Positions 1 to 8,582 of a DNA stretch of 27,222 nucleotides are shown here, piece by piece. The stretch is taken from the NCBI GenBank assembly GCA_039961675.1, contig JABRWC010000090.1, forward strand, positions 1 through 27,222, in the 5' to 3' direction. The notes beneath the pieces are model-generated. The model saw only the letters and a list, made by a program, of their open reading frames with translations. It made no database searches and had not been told where the DNA came from. The stretch is from JABRWC01 sp039961675 (GTDB lineage Bacteria > Planctomycetota > Phycisphaerae > UBA1845 > Fen-1342). A program made the position numbers and the translations under genes. Position 1 is the first letter of the stretch. Every line of letters starts with the position of its first letter.

Positions 1-693
1 GACGTGGACGCGGCGCGGGAACTGGGAATCGCAGTGCTCAACACGCCCGCGGCCGCGTCGGACGCAGTGGCTGAGTTCACGGTTGCGCTGATGCTCCAAC
101 TCCTGCGGCCGATTCCGCGGCTGTGCGAGGCGTATCGTCGCGGCGCGTTCCACGCGGCGCGTCAGCGGACGCACGGCTGCGAGCTGCGCGGACTGACCGT
201 GGGGATCGTGGGCATGGGGCGGATCGGATCGCGTGTCGGGCGCATCTGCTCCGCGGGCTTCGGCGCACGCGTGCTGTACAACGACATTGCGTCCGTCGGG
301 CCGTTCGATTTCGCCGCGACGCCGGCCGACAAACCGTCGCTTTACTCGGCCTGCGACGTGCTTACGCTGCACGTGCCGCTCGACGCAACGACCCGCGGAC
401 TGATCGGCGCGGACGCGCTGGCCCGTCTGCGCCGCGGCGCGTACCTGGTCAACACGGCGCGCGGCGCGGTCGTGGACACGGCGGCGCTTTGCGACACCTT
501 GGCGCGCGGTGCGCTCGCGGGCGCTGCGCTGGACGTCACCGATCCCGAACCGCTGCCGGTGGATCACCCGCTCCTCGCCGACCCGCGCTGCATCCTCACG
601 CCGCACGTCGCGGCCCGCACGCACGAGGGCCTGCGGCGCATGTTTGCCATCGTCGATGACGTGGTGGCGTTCCTGCGCGGGTCGGGCGCCTGA
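1..693 (+). CDS. D-isomer-specific 2-hydroxyacid dehydrogenase, C-terminal part (5' end outside window)
   Basis: The reading frame is open from base 1, so the N-terminal part of the catalytic domain is missing; a GTG at 4 is internal. Counting from the first codon, the Rossmann motif GxGxxG lies at residues 71-76 (GMGRIG). The family's catalytic residues follow: Arg154 in NTARGAVVD, Glu183 in DPEP and His202 in LTPHVA. These Arg/Glu/His residues define the NAD-dependent D-2-hydroxyacid dehydrogenases (phosphoglycerate dehydrogenase, D-lactate, glyoxylate/hydroxypyruvate reductases). The protein ends shortly after the catalytic His, with no C-terminal ACT domain, so it is not a long-form SerA. 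The substrate cannot be told from this fragment. It is a soluble cytoplasmic enzyme, convergent with the MutS2 gene 47 bp away. Confidence 0.93.
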   Translation, partial: DVDAARELGIAVLNTPAAASDAVAEFTVALMLQLLRPIPRLCEAYRRGAFHAARQRTHGCELRGLTVGIVGMGRIGSRVGRICSAGFGARVLYNDIASVGPFDFAATPADKPSLYSACDVLTLHVPLDATTRGLIGADALARLRRGAYLVNTARGAVVDTAALCDTLARGALAGAALDVTDPEPLPVDHPLLADPRCILTPHVAARTHEGLRRMFAIVDDVVAFLRGSGA

Positions 694-740
694 AACCGGT
701 CGAAGGAATGCGCGCAACGCGAGCGCGGACCTCCGCCCGC

Positions 741-3209
741 TCACGTGGGGGGGGCATCTTGCGCGGTCGGCTCGCAGTTGGCCACATCCGGTGCGACATT
801 CTGCGCGGGCGGCGCGCTCGCCGGAGTGCCCGCAGCATCGTTCGCCGCGAGCGACGCTTCATCCGAGCCGTCCGGCCGCGCGCCACGCCGGGCCCGCGGC
901 GTCGGCGCGCCGTCGCTCGAGCCGCCGCGCGCCGGCGAGCGCCGCGTTCCGGCGTGAGCGTTCTTCATGGGGGACTCCGCCGATGCCAGCCCGTCCAGCG
1001 GCACTTCCAGTTCCAGCGTGCCGACCGCTACAAGCGCAATCTTGCGCGGATGGTTGAGACGGATCAGCCGGCCCGGCCGGTGAAAACGCTTCACGTAGAT
1101 CGCGTCGCCCTCGCGCAACGCCGCAAGCTGCTCTTGCGTGAGCGGCGGCGGCGCGGGCCTGGGCCGCCGTTCCTCCTGGCGCGCACCGGCCGTAGGCCGG
1201 GAAGCCGGCGCGGACGTTAGGCCGGTCGGCGCGCGGCGCGGGCGCTGCGGGCCGCTCGGCGGGGCGGAGCGCGACGGACGCGGCTGCGGCGCGGGCGGCG
1301 CCGGCGCCTGCGGCGGGAGCACGTCGCCGAGCGGCACTTCGACGGCGAATGCGCCGATGTCCACCTCGGCACGATGCAGATCAAGCCGCAGTCGGACGAT
1401 GCGGCCGTCGCGGTCGAAGTTCCGCACGCGGACGGCATCCCCCGGCTGAAGGTGCACGACGTTGCGGACCCATTCCTGGAAATCGGCCTGTTGCCGGCGC
1501 AGCGATTCGCGCACCGCGTCCGCATCACTCCGCGCCTTGTCGGCATCGAGCGCGGCGGTCTCCGCCTGCTTGCGGGCCTGCTCGGCCTGGCGCTTGGCCT
1601 CGACGGTGCCCGCGATCGCCTGGTGCAGCTTGCGGGCGTGACGCGAGAGGTTGTTGCGCGAGGCGTGCACCAGCCGGCGCGGCATGCCGAGCTGCTGGGC
1701 GATGGCAATCGCGTTGCTCATCCCCGGCTCTCCGATGCGCAGGTGGTACGTCGGCCGCAGCGTCTGCGGGTCGAACTCGACGCAGGCGTTCTCGGCCCGG
1801 TTGCGCGTCAGCGGCACGTTCTTGAGCGCGCCGATGTGCGTGGTGACCATGCAGCGCGCGCCGAGGCGCAGCAACTCGTCGAGGATGGCCGTCCCGATCG
1901 CCGAGCCTTCGTCCGGATCGGTGCCGGCGCCGAGCTCGTCGACGAGCACCAGCGCGTTCGGGCCGGCCTTCTGGAGCATTTCGAGCTGACGCTTGAGATG
2001 CGCGCTGAACGTGCTCAGCGACTGCGCCAGGCTCTGCTCGTCGCCGATGTCGATCAGGATGCGCTCGAACACGCCGAACTCGCTGCCCTCGTCCACCGGG
2101 ATCGGCAGCCCGGATTGCACCATCAGCGCCAGCAGGCCCACGGTCTTGAGCGTCACCGTTTTCCCGCCGGTGTTCGGACCGGTGATAATCAGCAGGTCGA
2201 AGTCGTCGCCGAGCCGGCAATCAATCGGGACGATGTCCGGCGCCGGTTCGCCGTCCTGCCGCTTGCGCCGGACCAGCTCGACGAGCATGGGGTGCCGCGC
2301 CTGCCGCAGGCGCAGCATCGGCTGATCCACCAGCCGCGGTCCGCGCATCTCGAACGCCGCCGCGAAGCGGACCTTGGCGGCGATCAGGTCCAGCACGGCC
2401 AGCGCGTCGAGCGTGTGCAGGATCGCATCGGCGTTCAGGTAGACCTCGTGCGCGAGCTCCCACAGCAGGCGCGCAACCTCCTCGGCCTCCTCGGTCCGCA
2501 GCCGCGTGATCTGGTTGTTCAGGTCCACGGCCGCCGCCGGTTCGACGTAAAGGGTGGCGCCGCTGTCGGAATGGCGGTGGATGATGCCGGGCACACGGCC
2601 GCGGTACTCCGTCTTCACCGGGAGCACCCAGCGGTCGTTGTGCAGCGTGTGGTTGGCGTACTGGAGGCAGCGGCGCACCTCGGGGCTGCGCAAGAGCCGC
2701 TCGATCGTGACGCGAACGTGCTGCGTGCAGGCCTCGATCTCGCGGCGGATGCGCCCCAGCTTGGGGCTGGCGTCGTCGCGGACCTCGGCGCGCTCGTCGA
2801 TCACGCGCGCAATGCGGTCCGCGATGGTCTGGAAGTCGCCGATCCGCTGCGCCAGGTGCCCCAGCTCCGGGTAGTCGGCGGCGCCGCGCGGCAGGTACTG
2901 CGAGACCGCGTGCGTGCCGGACAGCGCGGCGCCGATCCGGGCGAGTTCCTCGGCGGACACGCGCAGCGGCGGGGCACAGCGGCGGACCAGCTCGCGCACG
3001 TCGGTGATGCCCCCAAACGGCGGCAGCCCGCGGTCCGCTGCGAACCGTTTGAGTTCGGCGAACTGCGCCAGCCAGCGAGCGATCAGCTCGCGGCGCGAGG
3101 TGGGCGTGATCTTCTCCGCCAGGCCGCGTCCCAGGCCGCTCATCGCGAAACCCGCCAGCAGCTCGCGGACGCGGGCGAAGTCGAGGCAGTCGAGTGAGTG
3201 CTGGTCCAT
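741..3209 (-). CDS. mutS2: MutS2-family DNA-binding ATPase without an Smr domain
   Basis: The protein has 822 residues from the ATG at 3209; the frame stays open upstream, but homology begins at MDQHSLDCLDF. It has the MutS core and lever helices (about 1-330), Walker A GPNTGGKT at 344-351, Walker B LVLVDE ending at Glu425, and the MutS signature TTHIGALK. A coiled stalk follows at about 520-580. MutS2 proteins bind branched DNA or collided ribosomes and act in anti-recombination or ribosome rescue. The C terminus is unusual. A beta-rich KOW-like module (GDAVRVRNFDRDGRIVRL, about 585-640) is followed by a Pro/Arg-rich linker and a second similar module (GDAIYVKRFHRPGRLIRL, about 695-740). The last 80 residues are low complexity. 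The usual Smr nuclease motifs are not seen in any frame nearby. The family call is secure; the function of the altered tail is unknown. Confidence 0.93.
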   Translation of the reverse strand: MDQHSLDCLDFARVRELLAGFAMSGLGRGLAEKITPTSRRELIARWLAQFAELKRFAADRGLPPFGGITDVRELVRRCAPPLRVSAEELARIGAALSGTHAVSQYLPRGAADYPELGHLAQRIGDFQTIADRIARVIDERAEVRDDASPKLGRIRREIEACTQHVRVTIERLLRSPEVRRCLQYANHTLHNDRWVLPVKTEYRGRVPGIIHRHSDSGATLYVEPAAAVDLNNQITRLRTEEAEEVARLLWELAHEVYLNADAILHTLDALAVLDLIAAKVRFAAAFEMRGPRLVDQPMLRLRQARHPMLVELVRRKRQDGEPAPDIVPIDCRLGDDFDLLIITGPNTGGKTVTLKTVGLLALMVQSGLPIPVDEGSEFGVFERILIDIGDEQSLAQSLSTFSAHLKRQLEMLQKAGPNALVLVDELGAGTDPDEGSAIGTAILDELLRLGARCMVTTHIGALKNVPLTRNRAENACVEFDPQTLRPTYHLRIGEPGMSNAIAIAQQLGMPRRLVHASRNNLSRHARKLHQAIAGTVEAKRQAEQARKQAETAALDADKARSDADAVRESLRRQQADFQEWVRNVVHLQPGDAVRVRNFDRDGRIVRLRLDLHRAEVDIGAFAVEVPLGDVLPPQAPAPPAPQPRPSRSAPPSGPQRPRRAPTGLTSAPASRPTAGARQEERRPRPAPPPLTQEQLAALREGDAIYVKRFHRPGRLIRLNHPRKIALVAVGTLELEVPLDGLASAESPMKNAHAGTRRSPARGGSSDGAPTPRARRGARPDGSDEASLAANDAAGTPASAPPAQNVAPDVANCEPTAQDAPPT

Positions 3210-3272
3210 AACTTCCGGTTGTTGACCGCCGGCGATCTCGCCACAATGACGGCATCCGCCAGTGAGGGCGCG

Positions 3273-4406
3273 ATGCGTCGTATGGGGCAGGATAGCGGAA
3301 TGCAAGGCCGCGCGGCTAGCACCAGGCCGGCCGCCCGCCGATGCGTGGCGGCGCTCGTCTGCCTGGCCGCCGCGCAAGCGCTGTGCGCGGGAGAGACCGA
3401 CGCCCGCAGTGTATCTCAGCCCGATGCGGACCTCGCCGTGCGCGCGCGGGCGCTGGCGGAGCAGTCCGACTGGACGCACGTGCGCGCCCTGCTGGAGCCG
3501 GCCGCGCACGAACTTGACGATGCGCTCGCCGCGCTCCTGGCGCGCGCGTGCACAAAACTCGGCGACGCCCGCGCCGCACGCGATGTGCTTCAGCGCGCCC
3601 TGAGCCGCTTCCCTTCCAGCGAACCGCTGTGGATCGAATGGACCGACGAGGCCCTGGCGCGGACCGCATTCGCCGTCGCGCTCAGCCGCGTCAGCGAAGC
3701 CCGGCGGCGTGGCGTCCACAGCGCGGCGCTGGCTTACCGCGCCGCGGTCGCCCACTTCGAGCTGGGCGAGTTCGTCGGACGCGCGGCGGTGCGCGAGATT
3801 CCCGGGGGGCGGCCAGGACAATTCTGCGGTCCCTGGCTGGCGATCGAACCGCGGGGCGCGGCGGGCGAGTTCCTGTGTTGCCCGGAGCGCAGCGCGCTGT
3901 TTCAGCTCCGCGCGGCGCTCGACTCAGGCTTCAATGAACCCGCGGCGCACCTGCTGCACGCGCGCATCTGGCTCAAGCTCGGGAACGCCGACGCCGCACT
4001 CAGCGTGCTGGAGAACCGGCGTCCGGTGCTGATGGCGGCGGACCCGTTGGCCACGTTGCAGACACTCGCCGAGGCGCACCTGGCGCGGAACGACGTGGCT
4101 GAGTACGTGCGCTGCGCCTGCGCCGCCGCGCGGCGCCAGCCGGAACGGACCGGCGAGTTGATGCTCGCCGCGTATCGGACGGCCGCGCAGCGCTGCAACG
4201 AGCGCGGCGATTCGGTCGGGCACTGCCGGTTCCTACGGCAGGCCGTTGAATTGTGCCCCACGGACGTGGAAACGACGCTGCGACTGGCGGACGCGCTGCA
4301 CGACGCCGGGCGGGCGGACGAAGCGCGAGAATGGTATCGGACGGTCCTGTCGTTGGCACCCGAACATGCGGACCGGGAGCGGATTCTCAACCGCATCGGC
4401 GGATGA
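3273..4406 (+). CDS. exported TPR-like helical-repeat protein, unknown function
   Basis: The protein has 377 residues if it starts at the ATG at 3273, which has TGAGGG 5 nt upstream. ATGs at 3282 and 3300 are also possible and all keep the signal sequence. Residues 1-40 look like a Sec signal peptide, with a basic n-region ending AARR and the hydrophobic run CVAALVCLAAAQALCAG. The rest is Ala/Arg-rich helical pairs resembling degenerate tetratricopeptide repeats, for example KLGDARAARDVLQRALSRFPSSEPLW and the C-terminal TLRLADALHDAGRADEAREW. Such repeats usually hold protein partners. A central Cys/Gly-rich segment (REIPGGRPGQFCGPWLAIEP) interrupts the helices. It is transcribed divergently from the MutS2 gene with 63 bp between start codons. 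I do not recognise the specific family; periplasmic or outer-membrane scaffolding is only a guess. Confidence 0.75.
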   Translation: MRRMGQDSGMQGRAASTRPAARRCVAALVCLAAAQALCAGETDARSVSQPDADLAVRARALAEQSDWTHVRALLEPAAHELDDALAALLARACTKLGDARAARDVLQRALSRFPSSEPLWIEWTDEALARTAFAVALSRVSEARRRGVHSAALAYRAAVAHFELGEFVGRAAVREIPGGRPGQFCGPWLAIEPRGAAGEFLCCPERSALFQLRAALDSGFNEPAAHLLHARIWLKLGNADAALSVLENRRPVLMAADPLATLQTLAEAHLARNDVAEYVRCACAAARRQPERTGELMLAAYRTAAQRCNERGDSVGHCRFLRQAVELCPTDVETTLRLADALHDAGRADEAREWYRTVLSLAPEHADRERILNRIGG

Positions 4407-4437
4407 ACGGGTGGCGCCGGTGCGCTCCGAAACGGCA

Positions 4438-4461
4438 CCCGCCCAACCTGTCCAAGGCGGG
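4438..4461 (+). terminator. weak GC hairpin after the TPR-like gene
   Basis: The arms CCCGCC (4438-4443) and GGCGGG (4456-4461) pair around a 12-nt loop, 31 bases after the TPR-like stop codon and before the next gene. There is no T-run, so it is at best a weak or Rho-assisted terminator. Confidence 0.25.
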
Positions 4462-4506
4462 CGTGTCTTGTCATTGGGAATCTGTCGGCGGTCTGGGAGG
4501 CGAGAC

Positions 4507-4707
4507 ATGCGTAGAACAATGAAGACGCTGATGATGGCGGCGCTGCTCGTGCCGCTGCTTCAGTACACGGTCGTGTGCGACGTACCGCAAATCGACTTCG
4601 TGCCCTTCTATCCCACGTACGACGTGATCGTGGACGACTACGTGTACTACGACTACTACTACGAACCTTGCTGCTACGGTTACTACTACGATTGGTGGTG
4701 GTGGTAA
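4507..4707 (+). CDS. 66-residue exported Tyr/Trp/Asp-rich miniprotein
   Basis: The start ATG at 4507 has a near-ideal Shine-Dalgarno, GGGAGG at 4495-4500, six bases upstream, which argues for a real gene despite the small size. Residues 1-24 form a compact signal peptide (MRRTMK, then the hydrophobic LMMAALLVPLL). The mature part is extreme in composition: after VPQIDFVPFYPTYDVIVDDY it carries YVYYDYYYEP, a Cys pair at 55-56, then YGYYYDWWWW at the very end. Tyrosine makes up about a quarter of the protein. Cys24 could be lipidated but the preceding residues (TVV) do not fit a good lipobox. I know no named family. An aromatic tail like this could be a surface-adhesive or tyrosine-crosslinked polypeptide, a metal binder, or a short secreted peptide; none can be shown from sequence. 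Confidence 0.7.
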   Translation: MRRTMKTLMMAALLVPLLQYTVVCDVPQIDFVPFYPTYDVIVDDYVYYDYYYEPCCYGYYYDWWWW

Positions 4708-4948
4708 TCGACGGCCGCGGCGCGCGTCCGCGTCGTAGCGCCAGGAGAGCCTCGCTCGCCTTCGGCGGACCTCAGCAGGGTCGTCGCGCCGGGCGTGCTG
4801 CCCCGCCGGGACCGCAGCGGGCTTCGGGAGACTCGCAGCCGGCTCGAAATCTTCCCGGCGCGCTTGCGGCTCACCTCGATCCGGCTCGATCATGTCGCCC
4901 CGACTCGTGATCGGACCGGCAGTCCGGTCCCGGTAGCGCGCTCGGGGA

Positions 4949-6817
4949 GTGACTCCAATCCTGCACGCCGCGACCAGCTCTTCCCCCCCATCTTCCTGGT
5001 ACGCCCGCGTCCTCGGTGGACGCGGCGTGGTTTTCGCCGCCGTCGCTGCCGCATTGCTGCTCTCGCTGCCGTCGATTCGCGTGGGGCTGCACTCGGACGA
5101 CCTTGCACACGCGCTGGCGGTCTGCGGGCAGGCGCCGTTTCCCGCGCAGGACGGCTCGCCGCTGAACTTGTTTGCCTTCGCCGACGGTGACCCCGCCACG
5201 AACCGCGAGGCGATCGACCGCGGCATGATGCCGTGGTGGACCGATCCGCACCTGCGGCTGCGCTTTTTTCGTCCGCTGTCGGCCGCGACGCACTGGCTGG
5301 ACTTTCGCTTGCTGGCCGAGTGGCCGGTCATCATGCACGCCCAGAACCTCGCCTGGCTGGCGGCGATGACCCTCGCGGCCGCAGCGCTGTATCGCCGGGT
5401 ATCGGGCCCTGGAGCGGCCGCGGCGCTGGCGACGGTGCTCTTCGCGGTCGACGACGCGCACGCGGGCGCGATCGCCTGGATTTCCGGGCGGAACGGGCTG
5501 GTGGCGTCCACGTTTGCGATCCTGGCCGTCGTGATGCACGACCGCTGGCGGCGGGACGGATCGCGCACCGCCATGTTGCTGGCGCCGCTGTCGCTTGCCG
5601 CGGGACTGGCCGGCGGCGAGGCGGCGGTGCCGATCGGTGGGTACTTGCTCGCGTACGCGCTCTTCCTGGATCGCGGCACGGTCGGGGCGCGGGCCCTTTC
5701 ACTTCTGCCTTATGTCCCCGTTGCGATCGCGTGGCGCGCGATCTACGCGACGATGAACTACGGCGCCTACGGTTCGGCCACGTACATCGACCCGGCCGGC
5801 GAGCCACTGCGCTTCATCCAGGCGGTCGGCGTGCGCGCCCCGATCCAGATTCTCGCCACCTGGGGCCTGCCGTATTCGGAAGTCTTCGAGATGCTCTCAC
5901 CCGGCGCGGCGACGGCAATGTGGGCGGCCGCCGCAATCGTCACGTTGCTCCTGCTGCTCGCGCTGGTCCCGCAAGTGGCGCGCAGCCCGCAGGCGCGCTT
6001 CTGGACGCTGGGGATGCTGCTGGCGATCCCGCCGAATTGCGCGACGATCCCGGCCGACCGCGTGCTGATCCTGGTCGGGTTGGGCGCGCACGCGCTGATC
6101 GCGCAGATGCTCGTGTCCGCGGCTGCCGAGCTGCGTGAAGGCCGACTCACGCGCATGCGGCGCGCCGTGAACATCGGTGGCGGCGCCGTGCTGGTGACGA
6201 TCCACCTGGTGCTCGCGCCGCTGCTGCTGCCGATCCGCACGCGGGCCGAGGGGCACGGGCGCGCGGCGGACATGTGGTCCCTGCCAATGCTGCAAGCCGA
6301 CCCCGCGCTCGCCGAGCGCCACGTCGTCATGGTCAACGGCCTGGGCGCCTGGTGGGGACCGCTGTTCCGCATCAACCTGGAGCACTCCGGGAGGCCGGCG
6401 CCGCGGCGCATCACGATGCTCGCCAGCGGGTATCGCCCAGTGGAAGTGACGCGCGTTGATGAGCGCACGCTCCGCGTGCGTCCGCAGCGCGGCTATCTCG
6501 TCCCGCCGCGGACGCCGGCGGGCGATGACCCGCGGGCTGCCGCAATGCTCGACCGCGTGTACCGTTTGCAGCAATCGGACATCGCGTTTCGAAACGACGC
6601 GCGCGCGTTTCGAGCGGGCGAGCAGGTTCATCTCGACGGCGTGACGGTTGAGGTTGCGGCGCTGACGGACGACGGCCGGCCCGCCGAGGCCGTTTTCCAC
6701 TTCGACGCCCCGCTGGAAAACGCGAAGTGGGTCTGGCTGTACTGGACCGGCGGCGCGCACGACGTGTTCGTTCCGCCGGAAATCGGAGCGACCGTGAGGC
6801 TCGAGGGCGGGATTTAG
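4949..6817 (+). CDS. polytopic membrane protein, GT-C glycosyltransferase-like
   Basis: The protein has 622 residues from a GTG at 4949; a TAG at 4934 closes the frame upstream, so the start is at or after this codon. About ten membrane helices span residues 26-430 (for example 28-45, 124-148, 182-196, 320-342 and 408-429), followed by a soluble C-terminal domain of about 190 residues rich in beta-like segments. An acidic pair, Asp50-Asp51 in LHSDD, lies just after the first helix, where GT-C (PMT/ArnT/TMTC-like) enzymes carry their catalytic acid. The downstream pattern FRPLSAATHWLDFRL...HAQNLAWL and ISGRNGLVASTFAI resembles TMTC-type transferases. The likely role is sugar transfer from a polyprenyl-phosphate donor on the outer face of the membrane, but the GT-C assignment is by topology and motif only. 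No TPR tail is present. Confidence 0.7.
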   Translation: MTPILHAATSSSPPSSWYARVLGGRGVVFAAVAAALLLSLPSIRVGLHSDDLAHALAVCGQAPFPAQDGSPLNLFAFADGDPATNREAIDRGMMPWWTDPHLRLRFFRPLSAATHWLDFRLLAEWPVIMHAQNLAWLAAMTLAAAALYRRVSGPGAAAALATVLFAVDDAHAGAIAWISGRNGLVASTFAILAVVMHDRWRRDGSRTAMLLAPLSLAAGLAGGEAAVPIGGYLLAYALFLDRGTVGARALSLLPYVPVAIAWRAIYATMNYGAYGSATYIDPAGEPLRFIQAVGVRAPIQILATWGLPYSEVFEMLSPGAATAMWAAAAIVTLLLLLALVPQVARSPQARFWTLGMLLAIPPNCATIPADRVLILVGLGAHALIAQMLVSAAAELREGRLTRMRRAVNIGGGAVLVTIHLVLAPLLLPIRTRAEGHGRAADMWSLPMLQADPALAERHVVMVNGLGAWWGPLFRINLEHSGRPAPRRITMLASGYRPVEVTRVDERTLRVRPQRGYLVPPRTPAGDDPRAAAMLDRVYRLQQSDIAFRNDARAFRAGEQVHLDGVTVEVAALTDDGRPAEAVFHFDAPLENAKWVWLYWTGGAHDVFVPPEIGATVRLEGGI

Positions 6818-6928
6818 GCCGGGAACCCGGGGCACGATTCGCCAATCGCCTGCGTTGCCGCGCGATCCGGGATACCATGCGCTGCGCCGTTCCGTCATCG
6901 CAGCACCAACCATTCTCACGGGTGCAAC

Positions 6929-8293
6929 ATGCGCAAAACGAATCGTCGTGAGTTCCTGACGCACGCGGGCAAGTCGGCGGCGGCTGCCGCAGCGTTCACC
7001 ATCGTCGCACCGCACGTCCTGGGCGGACCGGGACGCAAGTCGCCCAGCGAGAAACTGAACATCGCCGGTATCGGCGTCGGCGGCCAGGGCGCCCATGACC
7101 TCACAGAGGTTGAGTCGGAGAACATCGTCGCGCTGTGCGACGTGGACTGGAAGCGGGCGGCGGAGACTTTCAAGCGCTACCCGGACGCGAAGCGTTACCG
7201 CGACTTCCGCGAAATGCTCGACAAGGAGCCAGGGATCGACGCGGTCGTGATCGCCACGCCCGACCACACGCACGCCGTCGCCGCGATGGCCGCCATCCGC
7301 GCGGGCAAGCACGTCTACGTCGAGAAGCCGCTCACCTACTCCGTCTACGAAGCCCGGCGCGTGTGCGAAGCCGCGGCCGAGGCCGGCGTCGCCACGCAGA
7401 TGGGCAATCACGGGCACGCGTTCGAGTCCATGCGGCTGCTCAAGGAGTGGATCGACGACGGAGCGATCGGCGCCGTTCGCGAGGTGGACGCCTGGACGCC
7501 GCACGCTGTCTGGCCCCAGGGCCTGGACCGCCCGACGGACACGCCGCGGGTACCGGAATCGCTGGACTGGGAGCTGTGGCTCGGCCCGGCGCCAGAGCGA
7601 CCGTATCACCCGGCGTACCTGCCGATGACTTGGCGCGGCTGGTGGGATTTCGGGACCGGCGCGCTGGGCGACATGGGCTGCCACATTCTCGACCCGGTGT
7701 TCTACGCGCTGGAGCTCACGCCGCCGACGAGCGTCGAGGCCAGCTTCTCGCAGTTTGTCCGCGAGGGGTTGAACTGGAACAAGGAGTTCAACAGCGAGTC
7801 GTACCCGCAGGCGTCGATCGTGCGCTACCAGTTCCCCCCGCGCGGGGCGCGGCCGGCGGTGAAAGTCACCTGGTACGACGGCGGACTGATGCCGGAGCGC
7901 CCCGCGGAGCTTGAGTCCGACCGGCGGATGGGCAACCAGTTCGGCGGCGTGCTCTTCAAGGGCGAGAAAGGCTCGATCATGGCCAACGCACACGGCGCGG
8001 ACGGCGTGCGGATCATCCCCGAATCGCGGATGCAGGAGTACGAGCGACCGGCCAAGAAACTACCGCGCTCCGAAGGCCACCACGCGGAGTGGATCGCGGC
8101 TTGTAAGGGCGGCCCGCCGGCGGGTTCGAATTTCGCGTACGCCGGCCCGCTGACGGAAGCCGTGCTGCTGGGGAACGTGGCGATTCGCGCGCAGCAGCGG
8201 ATCGAGTGGGCCGCGGCGGACATGCGCATTCCGAACTTGCCCGGCGCCGAAGAGTTCCTGCGGCGCGAATACCGCGCCGGCTGGTCGCTGTAG
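6929..8293 (+). CDS. TAT-exported Gfo/Idh/MocA-family oxidoreductase
   Basis: The protein has 454 residues. The N terminus TNRREFLTHAGKSAAAAAAFTIVAP is a twin-arginine signal, so the enzyme should be folded with its cofactor and exported. The NAD(P)-binding motif GIGVGGQG is at 47-54, followed by TPDHTH (110-115) and the family's EKP motif at 132-134, whose Lys is catalytic. The C-terminal alpha/beta domain contains GALGDMGCHILDPVF (about 244-258), with the His characteristic of this family. Relatives oxidise sugars, inositols or glycosides, or hydrolyse glycosides through a transient redox step. Exported copies of this type are very numerous in Planctomycetota and are linked to polysaccharide breakdown. 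The substrate is unknown. It appears to be a single-gene unit. Confidence 0.92.
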   Translation: MRKTNRREFLTHAGKSAAAAAAFTIVAPHVLGGPGRKSPSEKLNIAGIGVGGQGAHDLTEVESENIVALCDVDWKRAAETFKRYPDAKRYRDFREMLDKEPGIDAVVIATPDHTHAVAAMAAIRAGKHVYVEKPLTYSVYEARRVCEAAAEAGVATQMGNHGHAFESMRLLKEWIDDGAIGAVREVDAWTPHAVWPQGLDRPTDTPRVPESLDWELWLGPAPERPYHPAYLPMTWRGWWDFGTGALGDMGCHILDPVFYALELTPPTSVEASFSQFVREGLNWNKEFNSESYPQASIVRYQFPPRGARPAVKVTWYDGGLMPERPAELESDRRMGNQFGGVLFKGEKGSIMANAHGADGVRIIPESRMQEYERPAKKLPRSEGHHAEWIAACKGGPPAGSNFAYAGPLTEAVLLGNVAIRAQQRIEWAAADMRIPNLPGAEEFLRREYRAGWSL

Positions 8294-8362
8294 CCGTACG
8301 CCGGGGCGGCAGGCCGGTTGATCCCGGGAACAGTCGGGCCGTCGTAGCGTAACGCCGGCAAC

Positions 8363-8419
8363 GCGTCGGACCGCCGAATCTGACGAATCCAGTCGCGTCG
8401 GTCCTCCGTGGCCGACGAA
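8363..8419 (+). repeat. 57-bp intergenic hairpin repeat, copy A
   Basis: This stretch matches 15867-15923 without gaps over 57 bases, with 45 identities by hand alignment. Both copies begin GCGTCGGACC and end CCTCYGTGRCCGACGAA. In this copy CGTCGG and CCGACG pair around an 11-bp core near the right end. The element lies in the 289-bp gap between the oxidoreductase and aconitase genes. The rest of that gap holds no recognisable gene; a possible -10 box TAGACT at 8516-8521 may serve aconitase. Confidence 0.75.
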
Positions 8420-8582
8420 GAAGGACCGGCCGCAAGACCGCTCCCCCGAAGTCCCGCAGCGCCGATCCTCGCCCGCTCACCGCCGGCGCTGCTACACCTT
8501 TTGCCGCTCTCGCCCTAGACTCTTCGCTGCGGGCGAACCCGGCCCGGCCGCATGAGTGCCCGCAGACTGGAGCGACCCCCTT

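Noticed and set aside
694..740. Possible terminator between the dehydrogenase and MutS2 genes
   Set aside because: No convincing stem with a T-tract in the 47 bases.
1374..3197. 607-codon plus-strand frame opposite MutS2
   Set aside because: Shadow of the MutS2 gene caused by high GC; no domain or composition support. The same holds for the long frames opposite aconitase, PriA, the oxidoreductase and the kinase.
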